A stretch of DNA of 64,000 nt from JAFDZW01 sp964404255. Lineage in GTDB: Bacteria > Bacteroidota > Ignavibacteria > Palsa-1295. The stretch spans positions 191,438 through 255,437 of the forward strand of contig CAYOJJ010000002.1 of the NCBI GenBank assembly GCA_964404255.1, read 5' to 3'. A program made the position numbers and the translations under genes. The notes beneath the pieces are model-generated. The model was not told where the DNA came from. It ran no database searches and saw nothing but the letters and a program-made list of their open reading frames with translations. Below are positions 35,132-43,256 of this stretch, one piece after another. Numbering within the stretch: the stretch's first letter is position 1; each line of letters opens with the position of its first letter.

Positions 35132-35704
35132 TTATTTTAAAAGTCCGTTAAGAAACATGGTACCGATGAGCTCGGCCATTGCACCCGGGGCCACTTTGCC
35201 GTTGGGGTTATACCACTCATAAGTCCAGTTCATTGCCGATAGCAGGGTGCGCGTTGCCACCATTACCTCTACCTCACGAAACGCACCGGCTTTTACTCCT
35301 TCTTCGATCATCGAACGAAAGAGCTTTTCGTAGCGGCGGCGCATGAGCTTAAAATCTGAAAGGTAAGGGTCGTTAAGATGCCGCCACTCATAAAGAAAGA
35401 CTGCCGAAGCATTTGAATTCTGGGCGATGACTCCAAGATGAGCTTCAATAGCGGCACGTAGTTTTTCTGCCGGTGCCATCTCGGCAGTGGCAAGAGGCTC
35501 GATGGCAGTAAAAAACGATTCGGCCATCGAAAAGCAGATCTCCTGCAGAATCTCCTCTTTGGAAGTAATATGATTATAGAGGCTGGCCGCCTCGATACCA
35601 AGGGCTTCGGCAAGATCGCGCATCGAGGTAGCGGCATACCCGCGCTCGCGGAACAGGTGCTGCGCCTTCAATCGTATCTGTGCTTTTCGAGGTTTTTCTT
35701 TCAT
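35132..35704 (-). CDS. TetR family regulator of the paa operon
   Basis: 190 residues. N-terminal helix-turn-helix: AQHLFRERGYAATSMRDLAEALGIEAASLYNHITSKEEIL. The ligand domain is less conserved. As first gene of the paa operon with a perfect palindrome ten bases upstream of its start, it is most likely an autoregulatory repressor responding to a CoA thioester such as phenylacetyl-CoA, by analogy with PaaR-type regulators. Confidence 0.92.
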   Translation of the reverse strand: MKEKPRKAQIRLKAQHLFRERGYAATSMRDLAEALGIEAASLYNHITSKEEILQEICFSMAESFFTAIEPLATAEMAPAEKLRAAIEAHLGVIAQNSNASAVFLYEWRHLNDPYLSDFKLMRRRYEKLFRSMIEEGVKAGAFREVEVMVATRTLLSAMNWTYEWYNPNGKVAPGAMAELIGTMFLNGLLK

Positions 35705-35713
35705 CGATAAACT

Positions 35714-35731
35714 AACTAACGCTTGTTAGTT
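35714..35731. promoter_or_regulatory. TetR operator palindrome
   Basis: AACTAAC (35714-35720), four-base spacer, GTTAGTT (35725-35731), immediately upstream of the TetR start. This is the usual architecture of TetR-family operators. It also lies about 50 bases from the graspetide promoter. Confidence 0.75.
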
Positions 35732-35773
35732 AAAATCAGTTCGTGGAATGGAAACATAAAAATAACAATTCAA

Positions 35774-35802
35774 TTGCTTTCTTGTAAAAATGCATATATT
35801 TG
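35774..35802 (+). promoter_or_regulatory. Bacteroidota-type promoter of the graspetide cluster
   Basis: TTG at 35774-35776, an 18-base spacer, TATATTTG at 35795-35802. The ATG of the precursor follows 30 bases later. A good match to the -33 TTG / -7 TAnnTTTG consensus. Confidence 0.65.
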
Positions 35803-35831
35803 TTAAGCTTTTATATTCCATCATATTTCAC

Positions 35832-36077
35832 ATGAGTAATAAATTTCAAACCAATACAGCCTTTTTACTGTCATTTCGTCGCTTTGCCGATCTAAATGAT
35901 GCAAACTCATCTTTTACTTTAGGCACTAAGACAATGACCAAAGCTCGGGAAGGTTCTGACCAAGATCGCCATGCAATTTCCAACTCATTATTAGCCACAA
36001 AAACGTTAACTGAGACAAAGGAAAACAGAGATTCTGACCGGTCACAAATGGGTTATCATGTTATCCCACGCTCTTAA
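35832..36077 (+). CDS. Graspetide (omega-ester RiPP) precursor peptide with two core repeats
   Basis: 81 residues from the ATG at 35832; an in-frame ATG at 35790 lies inside the promoter. The leader (residues 1-30, with FLLSFRRFADLND) resembles the PFFxRFLE-like recognition leaders of microviridin-type precursors. Two 15-residue repeats follow: GTKTMTKAREGSDQD (31-45) and ATKTLTETKENRDSD (55-69), sharing T-K-T-x-T-x3-E-x2-D-x-D. Thr/Lys donors before Glu/Asp acceptors is the layout needed for side-chain macrolactone or macrolactam closure. A short tail ends YHVIPRS. The stop TAA shares its last A with the ATG of the ligase. Confidence 0.82.
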   Translation: MSNKFQTNTAFLLSFRRFADLNDANSSFTLGTKTMTKAREGSDQDRHAISNSLLATKTLTETKENRDSDRSQMGYHVIPRS

Positions 36078-37018
36078 TGTTAGTAATTCTAACAAATTCA
36101 GATGATGCAACTGCCGATTATGTTCTTAAGAGGTTAAGAGAAGAATCCATTCCTTATTGTCGGATTAATACTGATGATATAATGGCTAAATATCATTTTT
36201 CGTACACTATTGACGATTGTTTGCTTCATGCCGCAGATTGCTCTATATCAGCAAAAACAGTAAGTGCCCTCTGGTATAGAAGACCACTTCCAATAAAGTC
36301 CCATAGCGATAAAACACTAGAGGCCGAATGGATTAGTGGAGAGTGGACAGCCGCGCTCGAAGGTTGGTTGGCACATGTTCCAATTGAAAGGTGGATTAAT
36401 CACCCTTCTTTCATTGAATTGGCGAACTCAAAAATGGAGCAAATAACCCGCGCTAAAAAATATGGTTTTTTGGTTCCAGATTCATTAGTTACGCAAAATA
36501 GAGAAGATTTTAATTCCTTTTGGCAAAAACATAACAAACATATAGTTGCCAAACCACTACTTAGCGGATATGTTGAATCTGACACTTTAAATAAATTTGG
36601 GTTAATTTATACCACTGAACTTAAGGACTCAGACCTGTTCCAATTAGATGACTTATCTATTTGCCCTACTTTTTTTCAAGAGAAAATAGATAAAATTTTT
36701 GATGTTCGTATCACTGTATTTGACTCAAAACTTACAGCATTAAAATTGGTAAGAGAAGCCTCAACTAATAATATAGATATTCGAATTGATAATTTTGAAG
36801 GAGTATTATATGAGCCTATTGATTTGCCGAAAGAAACAGAAAAAAAAATATTACAATTATTGCATAGTTATTCGTTGCGCTTTGCAGCAATCGATATGGT
36901 TGTGAATTATAAATATGATTGGTTCTTTCTTGAAATTAACCCTAACGGCCAATGGGCTTGGACTGATGTTATGGGCATAAGTGATATATATAGCTCTTTT
37001 AAGAAATCAATTTTATAA
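36077..37018 (+). CDS. ATP-grasp graspetide ligase (MvdD/MvdC-like)
   Basis: 313 residues. The N-terminal domain reads LVILTNSDDATADYVLKRL and carries the WYRRP motif typical of microviridin-type ligases. Then come NHPSFIELANSKMEQITRAKKYGFLVP, KHIVAKPLLSGY (ATP lysine), FFQEKIDKIFDVRITVFDSKLTALKL, and the metal-binding end FLEINPNGQWAWTD. Such enzymes activate Asp/Glu side chains with ATP and join them to Thr, Ser or Lys of the precursor. The gene is visibly AT-rich and overlaps the precursor stop by one base. I am confident of the family; the ring pattern is not known. Confidence 0.9.
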   Translation: MLVILTNSDDATADYVLKRLREESIPYCRINTDDIMAKYHFSYTIDDCLLHAADCSISAKTVSALWYRRPLPIKSHSDKTLEAEWISGEWTAALEGWLAHVPIERWINHPSFIELANSKMEQITRAKKYGFLVPDSLVTQNREDFNSFWQKHNKHIVAKPLLSGYVESDTLNKFGLIYTTELKDSDLFQLDDLSICPTFFQEKIDKIFDVRITVFDSKLTALKLVREASTNNIDIRIDNFEGVLYEPIDLPKETEKKILQLLHSYSLRFAAIDMVVNYKYDWFFLEINPNGQWAWTDVMGISDIYSSFKKSIL

Positions 37019-37029
37019 TCCAAAATCAG

Positions 37030-37734
37030 ATGGCAAATATTGAGGACAAAAGAACGAAGCTGAATCCTGTGACAAAATCCTCATTCCTGGCGCGCTTGCA
37101 GCAAATGTTGTTGATGGGGTTTTTATGGCACAAGATTACCATGGATGAGATTAAGGCCCAAATGTATCAGCCTGCCTCATTAGGTAATATAAATATAAAT
37201 GATGATAGTATCGACACTGCTCTTGAATTTGCTAAAGATTTGAATAAACAAGAAGAAGAAAGAGCAAAATTTGTATTGGATAAAATTAAAATGCTTACCA
37301 CAATTTCAGCATTATCATTACCATTGCTCTTTGGCTTCACCTCACATAAAGATTGGTATTATATTCTCCCCCTTAGCCTCTCCTTAATTACAGTATTGAT
37401 ACTAATACTTACAATAAGTGTTGGAACTGGGGCAACGGTATCATATGAAGATGGAAAATTTGAAAAAGAGATTAATGAATTAAAGAAGGAGATTATTAAA
37501 GATTCTATTGTTTCATCACACCGTAATTCATATGCAACTGATTATGTTATTGATATATATAAAGCGGCGAGGAGAGCGTTTTTACTGAGTTTGTTAAGTC
37601 TTATTTTAATTGTCTTATATGATACATCAAATGGAAAATCTGAGATTGAAAAACCAGTAAATGTCCAGCTGTATTATGATTCTTTATCTAAGCATTGTTG
37701 TCCCATAATAAAGCATTGCACCCCTAGCAAATGA
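37030..37734 (+). CDS. Membrane protein of unknown function in the graspetide cluster
   Basis: 234 residues, AT-rich like the ligase, 11 bases after it. A polar N-terminus and a charged helix (ALEFAKDLNKQEEERAKFVLDKIKM) precede two close membrane helices (TTISALSLPLLFGF; WYYILPLSLSLITVLILILTISVG). A charged coiled segment (EKEINELKKEIIKDSI) and a third helix (AFLLSLLSLILIVLYD) follow, and the outer tail has HCCPIIKHC. I do not recognise the family with certainty; the layout recalls two-helix effector or SLATT-like proteins. A transport, processing or immunity role is inference. No ABC exporter or protease is nearby. Confidence 0.8.
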   Translation: MANIEDKRTKLNPVTKSSFLARLQQMLLMGFLWHKITMDEIKAQMYQPASLGNININDDSIDTALEFAKDLNKQEEERAKFVLDKIKMLTTISALSLPLLFGFTSHKDWYYILPLSLSLITVLILILTISVGTGATVSYEDGKFEKEINELKKEIIKDSIVSSHRNSYATDYVIDIYKAARRAFLLSLLSLILIVLYDTSNGKSEIEKPVNVQLYYDSLSKHCCPIIKHCTPSK

Positions 37735-37819
37735 ATTAATTAGTTTCGCTTGCAACACGAATTCAATCCCTCCATTTCTTGTTTACAATATGCTATACTA
37801 AAGTAGAATCAAAATTTTT

Positions 37820-38995
37820 ATGGAAAATCCTGTACTGTTATCCGGCGCACGCACCCCTATCGGAGCCTTTATGGGCTCGCTTTCCGAACTTACCGGTCCT
37901 CAGCTCGGTACGGCTGCTATTAAAGCCGCGCTCGAGCGCTCCGGTGTGAAGCCCGAAGATGTTAACGAAGTCTATATGGGCTCGGTACTTACGGGCGGTG
38001 TCGGTCAGGCTCCGGCTCGTCAGGCTTCGCTTGGTGCAGGAATTCCGAATACGGTACCGTGCACGACCATCAATAAAGTCTGCGGCTCTGGTATGAAAAC
38101 TATCATACTTGGCGCACAGACTATCATGACGGGCGATAATAAGATCGTTGTTGCCGGTGGTATGGAATCGATGTCGAATGCTCCGTATATCTTACCGAAG
38201 GCCCGCAATGGCTATAAGATGGGTAACGGTACGCTCGTCGATTCGATGATCAATGATGGCCTGTGGGATCCTTATAATAATTTTCACATGGGCAATTGCG
38301 GTGAGATCTGTGCCCGCGACGTAAAGATCAGCCGCGAAGAGCAGGACGAATTTGCTATCAGAAGTTTTAAACTGGCCAATGAAGGCCTCGATAACGGCTG
38401 GTTCGCCGAAGAGATCGTCCCCGTTAATGCTCCCAAAGGTAAAGAGACGGTTTCGATCACCGAAGACGAAGGTCCGAGAAAAGTAAAGTACGATAAGATC
38501 CCTACGTTAAAACCGTCGTTCGATAAAGCCGGTACTATCACCCCGGCCAATGCCAGCTCTATTAATGATGGCGCTGCTGCTACTATCGTAGCCAGCGAGT
38601 CGTATGCTGCCGAGCGTGGTTTAAAGCCAACAGCAAAGATCCTTGCTTACTCCAGCTCTGCACAGGAGCCACATTTATTCACAACAGCCCCGATCGTATC
38701 GATCGAGATGGTACTTAAGCGTGCCGGGATGACGGTTGCCGATATCGATCTCTTCGAAATCAACGAAGCTTTTGCTGTCGTACCGATCGCTGCGGAACGC
38801 CGCCTTGGTATTCCGCGTGAGAAGCTTAATGTGATGGGCGGCGCAATTGCACTCGGCCATCCTATCGGAGCCAGCGGTACAAGAATCGTGCTGACGCTCC
38901 TCAGTGCATTAAAGCGCCAGAATAAGAAGATCGGTCTTGCTTCGATCTGTATTGGTGGCGGTGAAGCAACGAGCATCATCGTTGAGCGCTTATAA
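37820..38995 (+). CDS. Acetyl-CoA acetyltransferase / beta-ketothiolase
   Basis: 391 residues. Thiolase motifs: active Cys in NKVCGSGMKTIILGAQTIM (about residue 88), NEAFAVVPIA (which contributes to the active site), GGAIALGHPIGASGTRI (His) and the second Cys in ASICIGGGEATS. It condenses or cleaves acyl-CoA. Next to a 3-hydroxyacyl-CoA dehydrogenase and near paaABCD, it could act in acetoacetyl-CoA metabolism or in the last step of phenylacetate breakdown (PaaJ-like). Sequence alone does not decide. Confidence 0.95.
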   Translation: MENPVLLSGARTPIGAFMGSLSELTGPQLGTAAIKAALERSGVKPEDVNEVYMGSVLTGGVGQAPARQASLGAGIPNTVPCTTINKVCGSGMKTIILGAQTIMTGDNKIVVAGGMESMSNAPYILPKARNGYKMGNGTLVDSMINDGLWDPYNNFHMGNCGEICARDVKISREEQDEFAIRSFKLANEGLDNGWFAEEIVPVNAPKGKETVSITEDEGPRKVKYDKIPTLKPSFDKAGTITPANASSINDGAAATIVASESYAAERGLKPTAKILAYSSSAQEPHLFTTAPIVSIEMVLKRAGMTVADIDLFEINEAFAVVPIAAERRLGIPREKLNVMGGAIALGHPIGASGTRIVLTLLSALKRQNKKIGLASICIGGGEATSIIVERL

Positions 38996-39010
38996 TTCGT
39001 TATAAGCACT

Positions 39011-39994
39011 ATGTCCCAGCCGAAGGTACTCGTTTTCGGAGGTACTCATTTTATAGGCAGAGTGCTCGTCGAAAAAATTCTCGATGAGCAGTTGCCCTAT
39101 GGTCTGACACTCTTTAATCGCGGCCAAAGCAACCCCGGTATTTTTCCTGAGATCAAACGCATCACCGGCGATCGTGAGACGAGCGACATCGATGCTGTTC
39201 TTAATTCCGATTGGGATTATATAATAGATGTCAACGGGTATTATCCCGATTCGATCGAGCAATTCATACCAAAGTTTAAGGGGAAGGTCGGTCGGTACAT
39301 CTATATCTCAACGGTATCAGTTTATGATCCGGCTTATATTGGCGATGCATTGATTGGGGAAGACGATCCGTTACTGGGATGCACCCCTGAGCAGCGAAAG
39401 GGCAGTTGGGCCGAGCATTATGGTGAGAAAAAAGCAGAGTGTGAGCGCATCTTACTTGCTAACCATTGGCTCGATACTATGATCCTGCGCCCGAGCATCG
39501 TGTATGGCAAGTACGATTACACCGAGCGGTTTTATTACTGGCTGCAGCGAATTAAGACCCGTGATGCTATTCTTATCCCGAATGAAGGTAAGGAACGGGC
39601 TAACCTCACCTTTGTGAATGACCTGGCTTCGATGATCGTAGAATCGCTTTCAATGAATCATTCGAGGACGAGCTATAATGCCGTTACTCATTCGGTCAAT
39701 ACGTTACTGGAGAAATTAGAGGCAATTGCTTCGGTTATGGATAAGTCACCGAAGTTCATCAGTACTTCACAAAGCGACATTGCAACAAGCCGGAATTTTC
39801 CTTGCACGGCTGAGCGCGATTATCTCATCTACGATCTGAAGAATGTAGATAAAGATTTTTCTTATACTCGCACTCCTTATTATACATCGCTCAAAAAAAC
39901 GATCGAATACTATCAGGCGACAACTTCCTGGAAACCCGGAACGCGAGGTATGACCATCGAGGTTGAGGATACCCTTCTACACAATCTTTTATAA
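39011..39994 (+). CDS. NAD-dependent epimerase/dehydratase family protein
   Basis: 327 residues of the extended short-chain dehydrogenase fold. The Rossmann motif VLVFGGTHFIGRVLVEKIL replaces the usual GxxGxxG by GGTHFIG, a known variant. YISTVSVYD, the later YGEKKAE (catalytic Tyr-x3-Lys) and LRPSIVYGKYDYTERFYYW are present. The GGTxFIG type includes atypical epimerases and RNA-binding relatives; substrate unknown. It is in line with the thiolase (15 bases) and the dehydrogenase (8 bases), so probably one operon. Confidence 0.88.
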   Translation: MSQPKVLVFGGTHFIGRVLVEKILDEQLPYGLTLFNRGQSNPGIFPEIKRITGDRETSDIDAVLNSDWDYIIDVNGYYPDSIEQFIPKFKGKVGRYIYISTVSVYDPAYIGDALIGEDDPLLGCTPEQRKGSWAEHYGEKKAECERILLANHWLDTMILRPSIVYGKYDYTERFYYWLQRIKTRDAILIPNEGKERANLTFVNDLASMIVESLSMNHSRTSYNAVTHSVNTLLEKLEAIASVMDKSPKFISTSQSDIATSRNFPCTAERDYLIYDLKNVDKDFSYTRTPYYTSLKKTIEYYQATTSWKPGTRGMTIEVEDTLLHNLL

Positions 39995-40002
39995 TAATCG
40001 CT

Positions 40003-40854
40003 ATGTCGATCAAAGCAGTAATGGTAGTCGGAGCCGGAACGATGGGCAATGGTATTGCTCACGTGTTTGCTCAAAGCGGGTTTTCGGTAACACTCGTCGA
40101 TATTAAAGAAGAGTTCGTTAAGCGCGCGCTCGATACGATTTCTTCGAATCTCGCCCGTCAGGTAAAGAAGGGCAGCTTAAGCGAGGACGATTCCAAAGCG
40201 ACGCTTGGCCGCATAACTACTTCGACCGATCTTGCTGGCAGTGCTGCTGTCGCCGATTTTATTATCGAAGCTGCTACCGAGAATTTCGACTTAAAAAAGC
40301 AGATATTCAAGACGCTCGATGCTAATGCGAAGCCGGGTGTGATCCTTGCTACCAACACCAGTTCTATTTCGGTAACCGAGCTTGCTGCTCAGACCGGCCG
40401 CTCGGAGCGCGTGATAGGCATGCACTTCTTTAATCCGGTACCGGTGATGAAGCTCGTCGAGATCATCCGGGCACTTCAGACTACTGACGAGGTCTATGCC
40501 GAAGTAAAGTCGCTTTCTGAGCAACTTGGCAAAACACCAGTGGAAGTCAACGATTTCCCGGGCTTCGTCTCGAACCGCATCCTGATGCCGATGATCAATG
40601 AGGCTATCTATTGTGTGATGGAAGGTGTTGCGAAAGCCGAGGATATCGATACGGTTATGAAGCTTGGTATGGCGCACCCGATGGGACCGTTGCAGCTCGC
40701 CGATTTTATCGGCCTCGATGTCTGCCTGGCCATTATGAATGTACTCTATGATGGGCTGAGTGATTCGAAATATCGCCCGTGTCCGTTGTTAAAGAAAATG
40801 GTAGCTGCCGGTATGCTCGGTAAGAAATCGGGTAAAGGCTTCTATCAGTATTGA
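40003..40854 (+). CDS. 3-hydroxybutyryl-CoA / 3-hydroxyacyl-CoA dehydrogenase
   Basis: 283 residues, the short bacterial form. NAD motif GAGTMGNGIAHVFAQSGFSVTLVD, catalytic His in VIGMHFFNPVPVMKLVEII, and NDFPGFVSNRILMPMINEAIY are all intact. Oxidises 3-hydroxyacyl-CoA to 3-ketoacyl-CoA with NAD+. Pairing with the thiolase suggests beta-oxidation, butyrate-type metabolism or the PaaH step of phenylacetate degradation. Confidence 0.95.
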   Translation: MSIKAVMVVGAGTMGNGIAHVFAQSGFSVTLVDIKEEFVKRALDTISSNLARQVKKGSLSEDDSKATLGRITTSTDLAGSAAVADFIIEAATENFDLKKQIFKTLDANAKPGVILATNTSSISVTELAAQTGRSERVIGMHFFNPVPVMKLVEIIRALQTTDEVYAEVKSLSEQLGKTPVEVNDFPGFVSNRILMPMINEAIYCVMEGVAKAEDIDTVMKLGMAHPMGPLQLADFIGLDVCLAIMNVLYDGLSDSKYRPCPLLKKMVAAGMLGKKSGKGFYQY

Positions 40855-40856
40855 TG

Positions 40857-42566
40857 TTACCAAGCGGTACGAAATTGTGTACCGTCGAATAGCAACGGAT
40901 AAGCGGTCGTATCGGTAATGCGAACAAGAGCTTCGCTGATAAACGACCCTTCGGTTTGTAAAACTTCGATAGTGGCTCCGTAGGATTGAATGACGGAGCC
41001 ACGCTCGAACCGCTGGTCCCGGCCCGCCACTCCCTTGGTCTCTACTACCTCTGGGAAGAATACTACTTTTTTTACGTCTTCGCTTTTTACTACAAATTCC
41101 TTTGCCGAGCGCTGTACGATCTTTATCGCAGAAAACCCTTCTTCGGGATCGAGAGCTAAGCTAGAAAGAACGGTTGTAAAATCGACTCGCTTCGGTGCAT
41201 CGCCAAGGCTACCAAGATCAAGATTAGGCTCATACTGAATTTCTGCTTCGGCTTTTACCATCGCGTAGGCTCCAGCAACTTGCAATATCTGAGCGCTGCC
41301 AAGTTTGATCGGAGTAGCAATGGAGAGGTAAGAAATAGGGCGCTTCTTTTGAATGCGCAGCAATAGCTTAAATTGATCTTCTGAGCGCTGTACATGCTCA
41401 TTAGCTTTTGCCCAAACTTTCGATTCATACAATGATCGAGAACAATGAAATACCGACAGGGCGGCTATAAAAAAAATCAATATTGATCGCGCTATTTTAT
41501 TTGGAAATCGCGTCCATAACAATTCAAGAACAAGTAACACAATCACCAGTACTCCTACCGAAGGGAAATACACTCTCCACCGCTCAAACGATTGAAAGGA
41601 GACAAGACCAGCTATCGCTACAAGTACTGCTGGCTTATAAAGAGATGAAAGAAAAGCGCGTCCTCCATATCTCCATATGACAAGAATAAGCCCGAGACCA
41701 ACCAATGCCGCTACTACAAACCCGATAGTGGCATATTGATTTAGGATCGAAGAGGCAGTTTGGAAATTTATTGGAAAAAGAATATAGCCTATACTATAGA
41801 CCGCATTTCGCGCAAAGGCAACCGGCGAGTGACTTCCTTCTGCCGTTAGCGGCTGCATCTCGGAAAGCGGGACGGTAAAGAGCGAGTGGATATAGAGGAA
41901 GATAGCAGTAATAATGAAGTAGGGGAGTAGTTGTAATGCTATTGTCTTTTTGCGCTGCCAGAGGTCTTTAGGACTATTGCTCCAGCTAAGTAATGGCAGT
42001 AAGGCAAGAAGAATAATGCTGATTTCTTTCGCTGCAAGAGCAAAGAAAAAAAGTAGCCATGATATAATACTCCAAATACTATATACTCGCTGAGACTTAT
42101 ACTCGTTTATAATAACAAGCATCATCAAAGCTGTGGCAATAACATCGGTCCTCGCAGAAAGCCACAGCAAATTCGAATCATGAGAGCAGGAGATAGCAAA
42201 AAAGATTGCGAGTAATGCCGAAGCATTCTTGCTGATTCCAAATATTCTTCTCAGGAAAAAGAAGACTATTACTGAGGCAAGGGCATGTAATAGAATATTC
42301 GTCAGGTGAAAGAGGTAGCCATCCCAGCCCCACAATAAAAAATCAAGTGCATAGGTAGTATTTGTGGTCGGGCGCCAGTATTGCGGATTGGGGTCATGTC
42401 GGGTAAAAACGGCTGCGACATCGTTAAACGAAGCAATAGGGCTTATCGTATTTATAAGTACATAATCATCAGGGGTGAAGCTGCTCCGCATTGCACCATA
42501 CCAGGTGCCGGTCGCTGCAATGCAAATAGCGAAGATATATATCCAGGTTGGAAGCTTGGCGGTCAT
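40857..42566 (-). CDS. GT-C-like polytopic membrane protein (putative glycosyltransferase)
   Basis: 569 residues. About ten membrane helices fill residues 5-400, then a soluble C-terminal beta-rich domain. The first periplasmic loop holds SSFTPDDYVLINTISP, where the Asp pair after helix 1 is typical of GT-C enzymes using polyprenyl-phosphate sugars, and PQYWRPTTNTTYALDFLLWG, the Wx(R)P-type segment of the PMT-like group. Acceptor unknown. Its ATG overlaps the stop of the small gene at 42563-42733 (ATGA). Confidence 0.8.
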   Translation of the reverse strand: MTAKLPTWIYIFAICIAATGTWYGAMRSSFTPDDYVLINTISPIASFNDVAAVFTRHDPNPQYWRPTTNTTYALDFLLWGWDGYLFHLTNILLHALASVIVFFFLRRIFGISKNASALLAIFFAISCSHDSNLLWLSARTDVIATALMMLVIINEYKSQRVYSIWSIISWLLFFFALAAKEISIILLALLPLLSWSNSPKDLWQRKKTIALQLLPYFIITAIFLYIHSLFTVPLSEMQPLTAEGSHSPVAFARNAVYSIGYILFPINFQTASSILNQYATIGFVVAALVGLGLILVIWRYGGRAFLSSLYKPAVLVAIAGLVSFQSFERWRVYFPSVGVLVIVLLVLELLWTRFPNKIARSILIFFIAALSVFHCSRSLYESKVWAKANEHVQRSEDQFKLLLRIQKKRPISYLSIATPIKLGSAQILQVAGAYAMVKAEAEIQYEPNLDLGSLGDAPKRVDFTTVLSSLALDPEEGFSAIKIVQRSAKEFVVKSEDVKKVVFFPEVVETKGVAGRDQRFERGSVIQSYGATIEVLQTEGSFISEALVRITDTTAYPLLFDGTQFRTAW

Positions 42567-42733
42567 TGCTTGTTGGTGGGTAATTTCTGATCCGTTGGTG
42601 GCTTATTTGGACTGAAGAATGTTACTATTGCAACACCAATTCTACCAGTGGCAAAGCTTGCACCAATGATTATTACAATAAAAAAATAAGCCACCATCAT
42701 CAAGAGAGACCCGCCTTCCGAGCACATACGCAT
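42563..42733 (-). CDS. 56-residue truncated paralogue of the adjacent four-helix protein
   Basis: Starts MRMCSEGGSLLMMVAYFF and carries one helix (VAYFFIVIIIGASFATG), then RIGVAIVTFFSPNKPPTDQ. It aligns from SEG to NKP with the C-terminal third of the 137-residue protein immediately upstream (SEGEVYYYVLTYV...GRIGIAIVQSFSKQNKP), but lacks that protein's first three helices. The frame opens after a stop at 42740, so it is either a remnant of a tandem duplication or a functional single-helix protein. The ATGA overlap with the next gene suggests it is still translated. Confidence 0.6.
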   Translation of the reverse strand: MRMCSEGGSLLMMVAYFFIVIIIGASFATGRIGVAIVTFFSPNKPPTDQKLPTNKQ

Positions 42734-42750
42734 ATCCGTTTATCCGATAT

Positions 42751-43164
42751 TCATTGCAGTGTTGGGGTAGTCTGATCTCCTAAATGGGGTTTGTTTTGCT
42801 TGCTAAAGGACTGTACAATGGCAATGCCTATTCTTCCAAGTGCAAATCCCATGCTCATGATCGCTACAGCTAGTACATAAGTAAGTACGTAATAATACAC
42901 TTCACCTTCAGAATGGTTGGCGTATGGACTCATAACGATATACGTAATAATGGCCCCGATGACGAGCCAGAGTATAGCGGAAAACGAGAATGAAAACCAG
43001 TGGGATCGAGGAGTACCGAGGGCCGCCCAAAGGCCAATACCGGTAAAAAAGATCGACAGGTAAAGCATAAAAGCATCGCTATGGATTGTAGTAATCGCAA
43101 ATCCTAGACAAAATAGGGCAGCGAAGACCAGATGGCCAAAGATGGCTTTGGGTTTTTCTTTCAT
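42751..43164 (-). CDS. Four-helix small membrane protein
   Basis: 137 residues. Four hydrophobic helices (HLVFAALFCLGFAITTI; AFMLYLSIFFTGIGLWAAL; FSFSAILWLVIGAIITYIV; YVLTYVLAVAIMSMGFALG) and a polar tail (SKQNKPHLGDQTTPTLQ). No family recognised. It is the first gene of a three-gene minus-strand unit with its truncated paralogue and the GT-C protein, and divergent from lgt. Confidence 0.75.
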   Translation of the reverse strand: MKEKPKAIFGHLVFAALFCLGFAITTIHSDAFMLYLSIFFTGIGLWAALGTPRSHWFSFSFSAILWLVIGAIITYIVMSPYANHSEGEVYYYVLTYVLAVAIMSMGFALGRIGIAIVQSFSKQNKPHLGDQTTPTLQ

Positions 43165-43256
43165 AGCTCAATATAACAGGAAGAATGAGCCCTTGTTCCG
43201 GCGGGCAACCACATCACGAACGGGCTTGTTTGATACCAGCTTCACTTTTTATACTT

